Source of the DNA: CAITSH01 sp945892985
GTDB taxonomy: Bacteria; Pseudomonadota; Gammaproteobacteria; Burkholderiales; SG8-39
Direction of reading: 5' to 3'
Length of the DNA: 39,271 bases
NCBI GenBank assembly: GCA_945892985.1
Contig: CAMDDU010000040.1
Span: 1-39,271 of the forward strand
The notes under the pieces were generated by a model, which worked only from the letters and a program-made list of their open reading frames with translations, had not been told where the DNA came from and did no database searches. The translations under genes were made by a program, and so were the position numbers. Below, piece by piece: positions 15,096 to 22,325 of the stretch. Each line of letters starts with the position of its first letter. The first letter of the stretch is position 1.

Positions 15096-16179
15096 GGCGG
15101 TGCCGGATTTGGGCAGACTGGGCCTGGCCCCGCGGGTACTGCTCGCACTGGTTCTGATCCTGGTGTCGGGTGTGTCCGCAGCGGCGGCGCCATCGAAAAA
15201 ATTTCCCGGCATTGGCCGCGACGCCACGCCGGCCGAGGTGCGGGCCTGGGATATTGATGTGCGCGCGGATTTCAAGGGTTTGCCGCCGGGTTCAGGTAGC
15301 GTTGAATCAGGCCAGCGGGTGTGGGAGGGGAAATGCGCTTCCTGCCATGGCGTCTTTGGCGAGTCGAACGAATTTTTCACGCCCGTTGCCGGCGGGGTGA
15401 CGGCGGCGGATGTCAGTCGCGGGCGGGTGGAGGCGCTGGTGAGCAAACCGGACTTGCAGCGCACAACACTGATGAAGCTGTCCTCGGTCGCGACCCTTTG
15501 GGATTACATCAACCGCGCCATGCCCTGGAATGCACCCAAGACAATGAGTGTCGGCGAGGTCTACGCGGTTACCGCATATACGCTTTATCTTGGTGAAATT
15601 GTGCCAGATGGGTTTGTGTTGTCGGACAAAAATATCGGCGAGGTGCAGCAGCTCATGCCCTCGCGCAACGGCATGACGCGCCGGCACGGCCTGTGGGCCC
15701 TGAACGGCCGCCCGGACGTAAAAAACACCTTGTGCATGCGCGACTGCCCGGTGGGCGCGGACGGCGAAGTGAGGATCGTCTCGTTCCTCCCCGATTATGC
15801 GCGCGATGCGCATGGCAATCTGGCCGACCAGAATCGCAGCATCGGGCCGGTGCGCGGCGTGGTGACGGCCAGGGCGGCGACAGAGCTTGCCGCGCCGGTT
15901 GCCGCAGCGGTCTCTGGCACCGAGGCGAGGGTGCTCGCCAGCCGTAACAACTGCCTTGCCTGCCATGAAGCGGACAGCCGCATTGTCGGCCCGTCATTCA
16001 AGGAAATCGCCTTGCGCTATAAGGGCGATGCGGGGGCCGTACCAAAGCTGGCAGCCAAGGTCAAGCAAGGTGGTTCAGGTGTGTGGGGCAACGTGCCTAT
16101 GCCGCCCAACGCTGCGCTTGGCGCCGAGGACATAAACACCCTGCTGCGCTGGATTTTGGCCGGCGCAGCCGCGCACTGA
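15079..16179 (+). CDS. soxD: Sulfane dehydrogenase diheme cytochrome c subunit SoxD
   Basis: The 366-residue periplasmic cytochrome accepts electrons from SoxC. It has an N-terminal signal sequence (LLALVLILVSGVSAAAA, about 21-37). Two heme c sites follow: CASCH at 86-90 and CLACH at 292-296. The later Met (VPMPPN) is a likely axial ligand of the second heme. The size matches diheme SoxD. The start lies within the soxC 3' end, so the two are coupled, consistent with a stoichiometric SoxC-SoxD complex. An additional pair of cysteines (CMRDC, 219-223) lies between the heme domains and might form a disulfide. Confidence 0.95.
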   Translation: MSSSVRAVPDLGRLGLAPRVLLALVLILVSGVSAAAAPSKKFPGIGRDATPAEVRAWDIDVRADFKGLPPGSGSVESGQRVWEGKCASCHGVFGESNEFFTPVAGGVTAADVSRGRVEALVSKPDLQRTTLMKLSSVATLWDYINRAMPWNAPKTMSVGEVYAVTAYTLYLGEIVPDGFVLSDKNIGEVQQLMPSRNGMTRRHGLWALNGRPDVKNTLCMRDCPVGADGEVRIVSFLPDYARDAHGNLADQNRSIGPVRGVVTARAATELAAPVAAAVSGTEARVLASRNNCLACHEADSRIVGPSFKEIALRYKGDAGAVPKLAAKVKQGGSGVWGNVPMPPNAALGAEDINTLLRWILAGAAAH

Positions 16180-16210
16180 ATTTCGTAATAAGCAAATAAC
16201 GCATGCTCGT

Positions 16211-16239
16211 TTGTGAGTGCGTTGTGGCACGGATATAAT
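16211..16239 (+). promoter_or_regulatory. Predicted sigma-70 promoter for soxYZAXB
   Basis: TTGTGA (16211-16216) and a perfect TATAAT (16234-16239) are separated by 17 bases. They lie in the 204-base soxD-soxY gap. Transcription would start near 16246, giving a leader of about 135 bases. A 5-base inverted repeat, ACGCA (16199-16203) and TGCGT (16218-16222), brackets the -35 element and could be an operator. The rest of the leader shows no riboswitch-like structure that I can support. Confidence 0.7.
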
Positions 16240-16383
16240 GAAAAGTTGTAATTGACCATTATGGCCGGCTGGTTTCGTCCGGTTGGTTTCGGCGGTTCTC
16301 GGGGTTAACGCAAGCTTGGCGGTATCAGCGGGGTCGGCGATCAGCGCGTGGTTGGCCGTTCCAGCATAAGGAGACAAGATCAA

Positions 16384-16854
16384 ATGAACTATCAACGCAG
16401 GCAAGTCCTCAAATCGGGTGGCGGAATGAGCGTTCTCGCGGTGGCGCTTGCGGCCGGCTTGATCCGTCCGCAGGATGCCCTCGCCGCCGACTGGAACGGC
16501 GCGGCGTTTGCGACCAAGACTGTCGCCGATACGGTGAAGGCCATGGGCGGGGGCGCATCCGCTGACAGCAAGGACATACAGATCACGGCGCCTGACATCG
16601 CCGAGAACGGCATGGTTGTGCCGATCTCGGTGACCAGCAACCTGGCCAAGACACAGTCGATTTCCATCCTGGTGGAAAAAAATCCCAACACCTTGTCGGC
16701 ATCGTTCGATATTCCGGAGGGTACCGACCCCTTTGTCCAGACGCGCGTCAAAATGGGGCAGAGCTCGAATGTTTATGCGGTGGTCAAGGCCGATGGCAAG
16801 TATTACAGCGCGGTCAAGGAGATCAAGGTCACCCTGGGTGGATGCGGCGGCTGA
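16384..16854 (+). CDS. soxY: Sulfur-carrier subunit SoxY
   Basis: The 156-residue periplasmic protein carries the sulfur intermediate covalently during thiosulfate oxidation. The swinging-arm C-terminus GGCGG is present, with the carrier Cys at 154. The N-terminus has a twin-arginine-like signal (YQRRQVLKSGGGMS), consistent with Tat export of a SoxYZ complex. The ATG at 16384 follows AAGGAG by about 10 bases; an in-frame ATG at 16348 is upstream of that site and is rejected. soxZ follows after 42 bases. Confidence 0.96.
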   Translation: MNYQRRQVLKSGGGMSVLAVALAAGLIRPQDALAADWNGAAFATKTVADTVKAMGGGASADSKDIQITAPDIAENGMVVPISVTSNLAKTQSISILVEKNPNTLSASFDIPEGTDPFVQTRVKMGQSSNVYAVVKADGKYYSAVKEIKVTLGGCGG

Positions 16855-16896
16855 GTTCGCGCACCCGATCCCAACGCAAACCTTAAGGAGCAAGAC

Positions 16897-17211
16897 ATGG
16901 CAGAACCGATGAAAATACGCGCCGCAATGCAAGGCGACAAGGTGGAAGTAAAAGTGTTGATGAGCCACACCATGGAAACCGGACAGCGCAAGGACGCCAA
17001 GGGCGTCACCATTGCGGCGCACTTCATCCAGAACGTCTCAGCGACGCACAATGGCAAGACGGTGTTGTCGGCGCAATGGGGCCCCGCCGTTTCGACCAAT
17101 CCCTTTCTGTCGTTTCGCTTCAAGGGTGGCAAGCCGGGCGAGAAAGTGGCGATCACCTGGACCGATAACAAAGGCGACAAGCGCACCGACGAGGCGATCG
17201 TCACCGGCTAA
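16897..17211 (+). CDS. soxZ: SoxY partner protein SoxZ
   Basis: The 104-residue immunoglobulin-like protein pairs with SoxY. There is no signal peptide, so it is presumably exported by hitchhiking with SoxY through Tat. Family segments MKIRA, VLMSHTMETGQRKD and PFLSFRFKGGKPGEKV are present. The ATG at 16897 follows TAAGGAG closely. It is in the same direction as soxY and soxA. Confidence 0.97.
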   Translation: MAEPMKIRAAMQGDKVEVKVLMSHTMETGQRKDAKGVTIAAHFIQNVSATHNGKTVLSAQWGPAVSTNPFLSFRFKGGKPGEKVAITWTDNKGDKRTDEAIVTG

Positions 17212-17276
17212 GTTGCAGTCTCGGCGCATGACCAGCGGCGGCCGCAAAACCGTCGCGCGATAAATCAGGGGGAAAT

Positions 17277-18077
17277 ATGCGCAAGCAAGTTTGGGCCGCA
17301 GTAGTGGGGTTTTTTTGTTGTGTCGGTGCCGCGAATGCGCAAAATACACAGCAGGAAATAGAGCGCTACCGGCAGATGATCGCCGATGGCAATCCGGCCG
17401 AGCTTTTTGAGGCCAAGGGCGAGCGCATCTGGAAGCAAAAGCGCGGACCGAGGAACGTTTCCCTTGAGCAGTGTGACCTTGGCAAGGGGCCGGGCTTGGT
17501 CAAGGATGTTTACGTCGAATTGCCGCGCTACTTCAAGGATGCCGATCGTGTCATGGACCTGGAGACGCGCATCGTGCACTGCATGGTGACACTGCAGGGC
17601 TTCAAGCCTGAAGACGCGAAGCGCAACCCCTTCTCGAACGCCGACCGCACAGCGGACATGGAGTCGATCGTCGCCTTCGTAACGGCGGAGTCCAAAGGCT
17701 CGAAAATGAATGTCGCGGTGTCGCACCCGAAAGAGCGCGAGATGTACCAGATAGGCGAGAAGATGTTTTTTTACCGCGCCGGCCCGCATGATTTCGCCTG
17801 CGCCACCTGCCATGGCGAGGACAGCAAGCGTATCCGCCTGCAGGATTTGCCCAATCTGACCGCGCAGAAAGATGCGCAGCGCGCCTACACCACCTGGCCG
17901 GCTTACCGCGTGTCGCAGAGTACCGTGCGCACGTTCCAGTGGCGCCTCAACGACTGCTTCCGCCAGCAACGCTTCCCCAACCTGGAATTCACCTCGGACG
18001 CATCTGTTGCGCTGACCATGTTCCTTGCCCGCAACGCCAATGGCGGCGTTTTTGCCGCGCCGGCACTCAAGCGCTGA
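17277..18077 (+). CDS. soxA: Cytochrome c SoxA, single-heme type
   Basis: The 266-residue periplasmic cytochrome joins SoxX to couple thiosulfate oxidatively to the SoxY cysteine. A signal peptide covers about 1-21 (ends GAANA). Only one heme-binding motif is present, CATCH at 175-179. The N-terminal heme domain keeps two isolated cysteines (C66 and C102), which probably form a disulfide in place of heme. The distal ligand Cys is C227 (LNDCFRQQRFP), which carries a persulfide in characterised SoxA. It lies 65 bases after soxZ and 13 bases before soxX. Confidence 0.95.
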   Translation: MRKQVWAAVVGFFCCVGAANAQNTQQEIERYRQMIADGNPAELFEAKGERIWKQKRGPRNVSLEQCDLGKGPGLVKDVYVELPRYFKDADRVMDLETRIVHCMVTLQGFKPEDAKRNPFSNADRTADMESIVAFVTAESKGSKMNVAVSHPKEREMYQIGEKMFFYRAGPHDFACATCHGEDSKRIRLQDLPNLTAQKDAQRAYTTWPAYRVSQSTVRTFQWRLNDCFRQQRFPNLEFTSDASVALTMFLARNANGGVFAAPALKR

Positions 18078-18090
18078 TCAGGAGTCCGTC

Positions 18091-18732
18091 ATGAGCTTTC
18101 CAAAAATAAGAGTTGCCCTGGTTTCAAGCATCGCGCTGGCGCTCCTTGCCACGATTGCCGGTTGCGTTACTTCGTACTCCCTTTCCGAGGGCGAGGCCGA
18201 GCGGCGCACGGTGGAGATGATGAAGTCCTCGTTCAGGGCGCAGGGGCAGGCCTCGCTGGCACGGCTCGATCAGGATGAAGTGCAGGCGGTCTGTAGCCAA
18301 TACCATCCCGGCCAGGCCATTCCCAGGGAGGTATCGGAGAAGATCGAGAAGGCGCAACTGGCCGCGATCAAATACCCGGCAAAATTGATGGGCAACTGGC
18401 AGGCGGGCGAGCGCGTCGCCCAGACTGGAACCGGATTCCAGTTCTCCGACGGCCCGACAACGCCGGTGGGCGCTAATTGCTACGCCTGTCACCAGTTATC
18501 CCGGCAGGAATTGTCCTACGGCAACATCGGTCCGAGCCTGTACCAGTTCGGCAAGTTGCGCGGCACATCCGAGGCGATCCAGAAGTACACATACGGCAAG
18601 ATCTACAATTCCAACGCCTTTAGCGCCTGCTCCAGCATGCCGCGCTTCGGTCACAGCAAGATTCTTACCGAGGCGCAGATGGCCGACCTCACCGCGCTGC
18701 TGCTCGATCCGGGGTCACCCGTCAACCAATAA
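18091..18732 (+). CDS. soxX: Cytochrome c SoxX, probable lipoprotein
   Basis: The 213-residue monoheme cytochrome is the electron-accepting partner of SoxA. Heme motif CYACH lies at 130-134, and the axial Met is M183 (SSMPRFGH). The N-terminus ends in a lipobox-like IAGC (Cys25), so it may be membrane-anchored, which is unusual next to the soluble SoxX of model species. It also has an N-terminal helical extension of about 80 residues before the cytochrome domain, making it longer than short SoxX proteins. The start is the ATG at 18091, which follows AGGAG by 7 bases; an upstream in-frame ATG at 18025 lies within soxA. Confidence 0.93.
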   Translation: MSFPKIRVALVSSIALALLATIAGCVTSYSLSEGEAERRTVEMMKSSFRAQGQASLARLDQDEVQAVCSQYHPGQAIPREVSEKIEKAQLAAIKYPAKLMGNWQAGERVAQTGTGFQFSDGPTTPVGANCYACHQLSRQELSYGNIGPSLYQFGKLRGTSEAIQKYTYGKIYNSNAFSACSSMPRFGHSKILTEAQMADLTALLLDPGSPVNQ

Positions 18733-18798
18733 GCCGTGAAAGCCCGGAATGATCCGGGCCGTCCTGCAAGGCCGGATAGGCAATGAGGGAGCGTTGAT

Positions 18799-20496
18799 TT
18801 GTTGTCACGCCGCGAATTTTTACGTCTTCTTGCGCTGGCCGCGGCCGCGGGCTTGCCGCTTGCCGCCGGCGCGCAGCAACGGCGCAGCTTTTACGATCTG
18901 CCGCGCTTTGGTAATGTCTCGCTGCTGCATTTCACCGACTGCCACGCGCAGTTGCTGCCGACTTATTTTCGCGAGCCCGGTTTCAACCTGGGCATTGGTG
19001 CAAGCGCCGATCGCGCGCCGCATCTGGTTGGCGCATCCCTGCTAAAAGCCTTTGGTTTCAGCCCCGGTTCGCGCGAGGCCTATGCATTTACCCATCTCGA
19101 TTTCAGCCGCGCCGCACACGTCTATGGCAAGGTCGGCGGATTCGCCCATCTCGCAACGCTGGTAAAGCAGTTGCGCGCATCGCGCCCGGCCTCGCTGCTG
19201 CTCGATGGTGGCGACACCTGGCAGGGTTCGGGTACCGCCTTGTGGACGCAGGGCCGGGACATGATCGCGGCGCAAAAGCTGTTGGGCGTGGACATCATGA
19301 CGGCGCACTGGGAGTTCACCTACGGCCAGGATCGCGTGCGGGAAATTGTCGACAAAGAACTTGGCAACATCGAGTTCCTGGCGCAGAACGTCGAGACCAA
19401 CGATTTCGGCGACCCGGTGTTCAAGCCCTGGAGCATGCGCGAGCTGGGCGGTGTGCCCGTGGCCGTTATCGGCCAGGCCTTTCCCTATACGCCTATCGCC
19501 AACCCGCGGCACATGGTGGCGGACTGGAAATTCGGCATTCAGGAGGAGCGGCTGCAAAAGCAGGTCAACGAGGCGCGCGCCAAGGGTGCCCACGTGGTCG
19601 TGCTGTTGTCGCACAACGGCATGGATGTCGATATGAAGCTCGCATCGCGCCTTACCGGCATCGACGTCATCATGGGCGGGCATACGCACGATGGCGTGCC
19701 TGCGCCATTGCCGGTGCGCAACGCCGGAGGACAGACGCTGGTCACCAATGCCGGATCAAACGGCAAATTCCTTGCTGTGCTCGACCTGGAGGTCAAGTCC
19801 GGCAAGCTCACCGACTGGCGCTACAAGCTGTTGCCGGTGTTTGCCAACCTGCTGCCGGCGGATCGCGCGATGGCGGCACTGATCGAGGCGCAGCGCGCAC
19901 CCTATGCCGGCAAGCTCGCAGAAAAGCTCGCGATGAGCGAAGGCCTGCTGTATCGCCGCGGCAATTTCAACGGCTCCTTCGACCAGGTCATTCTTGACGC
20001 GCTGATGGCGGTCAAGGGCGCCGAGATCGCGTTCTCGCCCGGTTTTCGCTGGGGCACCAGCATCCTGCCGGGGCAGGCCATCACCTACGAGCACCTGATG
20101 AACCAGACCGCCATCACTTATCCGCACACCACGCTGACGGAAATGAGCGGCCAGACCATCAAGACGGTACTCGAGGATGTGGCCGACAACCTGTTCAATC
20201 CCGACCCGTATTACCAACAGGGCGGGGACATGGTGCGCGTGGGCGGCATGCGCTATGCCTGCAGCCCGCTGGCGAAAATGGGCGAGCGCATCAGTGACAT
20301 GCGTCTTGGTGATGTGCCCATCGAGGCCGGGAAAATCTACAAGGTCGCCGGCTGGGCGCCGGTGGCCGAAGGCGCCAAGGGGGAACCGATCTGGGAGGTC
20401 GTAGGCGGCTACTTGCGCGATAAAAAAATCATCAAAACGCCAAGCCTCAACCTGCCGCGTCTCATCGGTATGGACGACAACAAGGGCATGTCATGA
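18799..20496 (+). CDS. soxB: Dimanganese thiosulfohydrolase SoxB, TTG start
   Basis: The 565-residue periplasmic hydrolase releases sulfate from SoxY-bound S-sulfonate. It belongs to the 5'-nucleotidase metallophosphoesterase fold: metal motifs are D47/H49 in HFTDCH, GGDTWQGSG, and GHTHDG. A twin-arginine signal (SRREFLRLLALAAAAG) starts the protein. No ATG or GTG fits; the likely start is TTG at 18799, with GGGAG about 8 bases upstream. TTG suggests reduced translation. The stop codon overlaps the start of the TlpA-like gene by 4 bases (ATGA). Confidence 0.95.
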   Translation: MLSRREFLRLLALAAAAGLPLAAGAQQRRSFYDLPRFGNVSLLHFTDCHAQLLPTYFREPGFNLGIGASADRAPHLVGASLLKAFGFSPGSREAYAFTHLDFSRAAHVYGKVGGFAHLATLVKQLRASRPASLLLDGGDTWQGSGTALWTQGRDMIAAQKLLGVDIMTAHWEFTYGQDRVREIVDKELGNIEFLAQNVETNDFGDPVFKPWSMRELGGVPVAVIGQAFPYTPIANPRHMVADWKFGIQEERLQKQVNEARAKGAHVVVLLSHNGMDVDMKLASRLTGIDVIMGGHTHDGVPAPLPVRNAGGQTLVTNAGSNGKFLAVLDLEVKSGKLTDWRYKLLPVFANLLPADRAMAALIEAQRAPYAGKLAEKLAMSEGLLYRRGNFNGSFDQVILDALMAVKGAEIAFSPGFRWGTSILPGQAITYEHLMNQTAITYPHTTLTEMSGQTIKTVLEDVADNLFNPDPYYQQGGDMVRVGGMRYACSPLAKMGERISDMRLGDVPIEAGKIYKVAGWAPVAEGAKGEPIWEVVGGYLRDKKIIKTPSLNLPRLIGMDDNKGMS

Positions 20497-20993
20497 GCAT
20501 GGCACGCCTTACCCTGCCGCTGCTGATGGCGGCTGCGTTGCTGCTTGGCGCGGGCGCGGCGCAGGCGCTGCAAGTGGGCGACCCGGTCGTGCTGCCCGAT
20601 ATCAAGTTGCACGACGGCAGTGTGCTGCGCGCTGTGGATCTCAAAGGCAAGGTGGTGGTGCTGCAGTATTGGGCCTCGTGGTGCCCGTTCTGTAAAAACA
20701 CCATGCCACACCTGCAAAAGCTGTATGAGGCAAACAAGGCCAAGGGGCTCGAGGTCATCATGCTGTCGGTAGACAAGACCGAGCGCGAGGCGGTGGACGC
20801 GTTGCGCGAGCGTGGCTTCACGTTTCGCGCCGGCATGGCGGGTGAGCAGATCAACCGCGTGTTCGGCCGCTTGCGCGGCCTGCCGGTGACCTACGTCATC
20901 GGCCGTGACGGCCGGCTGGTGCGCCAGGAAATGGGTGAGTTGTTTGCCGAGGACGTGGCCGAATTCGCCGGCTTGCTCAAGCCCGCGCGCTAA
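20493..20993 (+). CDS. TlpA/SoxW-type periplasmic thiol-disulfide protein
   Basis: The 166-residue exported thioredoxin-fold protein has a signal peptide (LTLPLLMAAALLLGAGAAQA) and the redox motif WCPFC at 63-67. It is of the TlpA/ResA class, which reduces cytochrome-heme cysteines or other periplasmic thiols. The 4-base ATGA overlap with soxB places it in the sox transcript. Its likely job is to keep the SoxY carrier cysteine or the SoxAX heme cysteines reduced, as proposed for SoxS/SoxW (inference). No CcdA/SoxV membrane partner is in the window. Confidence 0.9.
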   Translation: MSMARLTLPLLMAAALLLGAGAAQALQVGDPVVLPDIKLHDGSVLRAVDLKGKVVVLQYWASWCPFCKNTMPHLQKLYEANKAKGLEVIMLSVDKTEREAVDALRERGFTFRAGMAGEQINRVFGRLRGLPVTYVIGRDGRLVRQEMGELFAEDVAEFAGLLKPAR

Positions 20994-21002
20994 GGAGTAG
21001 CC

Positions 21003-21026
21003 AAGCGGCGATAGTCGCCACCGCTT
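21003..21026 (+). terminator. Possible terminator at the end of the sox operon
   Basis: The hairpin is AAGCGGCGA-TAG-TCGCC-AC-CGCTT (outer arms AAGCG/CGCTT, inner arms GGCGA/TCGCC, two-base bulge). It begins 10 bases after the last sox-cluster stop codon. No T-tract follows, so factor-independent termination is uncertain. Confidence 0.4.
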
Positions 21027-21105
21027 GCTCGCCTGAATCTTCTGCAATTGCCCTGATTTCCGCTGTATTTCTCTGATAACCCCGAGGCTTAGGGGCGATT
21101 TCCGC

Positions 21106-21111
21106 TATAAT
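21106..21111 (+). promoter_or_regulatory. -10-like element upstream of the FmdB gene
   Basis: A perfect TATAAT lies 29 bases before the FmdB-family start. The stretch 16-18 bases upstream is GC-rich and has no recognisable -35. It may start the fmdB-DUF502-aspS transcript. Confidence 0.45.
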
Positions 21112-21140
21112 CTCTGGTTTTGGATTTGGCCGAGGCCGAC

Positions 21141-21539
21141 ATGCCAATCTACGCTTATCGCTGTACTGAATGCGGGTTCCAGAAAGATCACCTCATGAAG
21201 GTGAGCGACCCCCTGTTGACCGAATGCCCGGAATGCGGCAAGGCCGGCTACACAAAAATGCTCACTGCCGCCGGTTTCCAGCTCAAGGGCACAGGCTGGT
21301 ACGTCACCGATTTCAAAGGCAGCGGCGCAAAGGCCGCTCCGGCCGCATCCACCGACGCCAAAAGCGACGAGCCGGCCAAGTCAGCTGATACAGCGGATAA
21401 AGCTGATAAAGCCGATAGCACGGCCAAGTCCGAAACGGCGGCCCCGGCGAAAAGCGAAAGCCCTGCCACGCCCGCCACGCCCGCCGCCACGTCGTCCGCG
21501 TCAGCGCCAGCGGCAACGCCCCCGTCTTCCTCAAACTGA
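21141..21539 (+). CDS. FmdB-family zinc-ribbon regulatory protein
   Basis: The 132-residue protein has an N-terminal zinc ribbon (PIYAYRCTECGFQKD... and CPECGKAGYTK; two CxxC pairs at about 8-11 and 32-35), as in FmdB/YfgG-type small regulators. The last 75 residues are low-complexity Ala/Lys/Ser/Thr/Pro (ADKADKADS and TPATPAATSS), probably disordered. I chose ATG 21141, the family start MPIYAYRC, with GAGG just upstream, over the ATG at 21120. The DUF502 gene and aspS follow, an arrangement I recall as common in betaproteobacteria. Biochemical role unknown. Confidence 0.88.
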   Translation: MPIYAYRCTECGFQKDHLMKVSDPLLTECPECGKAGYTKMLTAAGFQLKGTGWYVTDFKGSGAKAAPAASTDAKSDEPAKSADTADKADKADSTAKSETAAPAKSESPATPATPAATSSASAPAATPPSSSN

Positions 21540-21605
21540 GCCGGCGCTGCGGGTCGTGCCGAATGACCCGCTGAAGCGCCCCGCAGAACGCCGTCCCCAT
21601 ACCCC

Positions 21606-22229
21606 ATGAAAAAATATATCATCACCGGCCTGCTGATCTGGATTCCGCTGGCCATCACCATCTGGGTGCTGCACCTGATCGTGACCACGATGGACCAGAC
21701 GCTGACGCTGTTGCCCTTCGAATTCCGGCCGGAGCTCGAACTATTCGGACGCATCGTCCATATTCCGGGCCTGGGCGTGATCGCGACGATACTGGCGGTG
21801 TTCCTGACCGGCGTATTCGGCTCGAACATTCTGGGTCAGCGCCTCATCACCTTTTGGGAAAACCTGCTGGGCCGCATTCCGGTGGTCAAGACGCTTTACC
21901 ACGGCGTAAAGCAGGTCAGCGACACCATGTTCGCCCCCGGCGGGCAGGCCTTTCGCAAGGCGCTGCTTGTGCAGTATCCGCGCATCGGCTGTTGGACCAT
22001 CGCCTTCCAGACCGGTCAGCCCGGCGGGGAAGTCGCCGCCCATTTGCAAGGCGAGCACGTCAGCGTCTATGTGCCGACCACCCCCAACCCGACCTCCGGT
22101 TTTTTCCTGATGATGCCCAAATCCGAAGTGATGGAGCTGGACATGAGCGTGGATGACGCGCTCAAGTACGTCATTTCCATGGGGGTGGTGGTGCCCGGAG
22201 GCAAGGGCAACAGCAGGGGCACCCAGTGA
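21606..22229 (+). CDS. DUF502 family membrane protein
   Basis: The 207-residue protein starts with a membrane helix (ITGLLIWIPLAITIWVLHLI) and has a second (VIATILAVFLTGVFG) near residues 55-72. A soluble domain follows, with the family segments IPVVKTLYHGVKQVSDTM and VPTTPNPTSGFFLMMPKSE. Function is not established for the family. It lies between the FmdB gene and aspS, in the same direction. Confidence 0.9.
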   Translation: MKKYIITGLLIWIPLAITIWVLHLIVTTMDQTLTLLPFEFRPELELFGRIVHIPGLGVIATILAVFLTGVFGSNILGQRLITFWENLLGRIPVVKTLYHGVKQVSDTMFAPGGQAFRKALLVQYPRIGCWTIAFQTGQPGGEVAAHLQGEHVSVYVPTTPNPTSGFFLMMPKSEVMELDMSVDDALKYVISMGVVVPGGKGNSRGTQ

Positions 22230-22240
22230 AGGCGAAAAGT

Positions 22241-22289
22241 GAATTGTAAATAGTGGGCAGCGGGACGGATAGACACCGCCCACCATTTA
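22241..22289. repeat. Imperfect inverted repeat before aspS
   Basis: TAAAT-A-GTGGGC pairs with GCCCAC-C-ATTTA (one mismatch), forming a 12-base-pair imperfect stem around a loop of about 18 bases (about 22247-22289). Its right arm leads directly into the heptamer array. It could be a transcript-end hairpin for the DUF502 gene or part of a small repeated element. Confidence 0.55.
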
Positions 22290-22317
22290 CCATTTCCCAT
22301 TCCCCATTCCCCATTTC
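22283..22317. repeat. Heptanucleotide tandem array (5 units)
   Basis: Five back-to-back heptamers, CCATTTA, CCATTTC, CCATTCC, CCATTCC and CCATTTC, fill the gap just before aspS. They resemble the TCACCAT units at 4203-4225. The array ends 8 bases before the aspS ATG, and therefore occupies the position of the ribosome-binding site. Confidence 0.9.
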
Positions 22318-22325
22318 CCCCAAAA

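Noticed and set aside
22283..22317. CRISPR-like repeat
   Set aside because: Units are only 7 bases, contiguous and without spacers; it is a simple tandem array.
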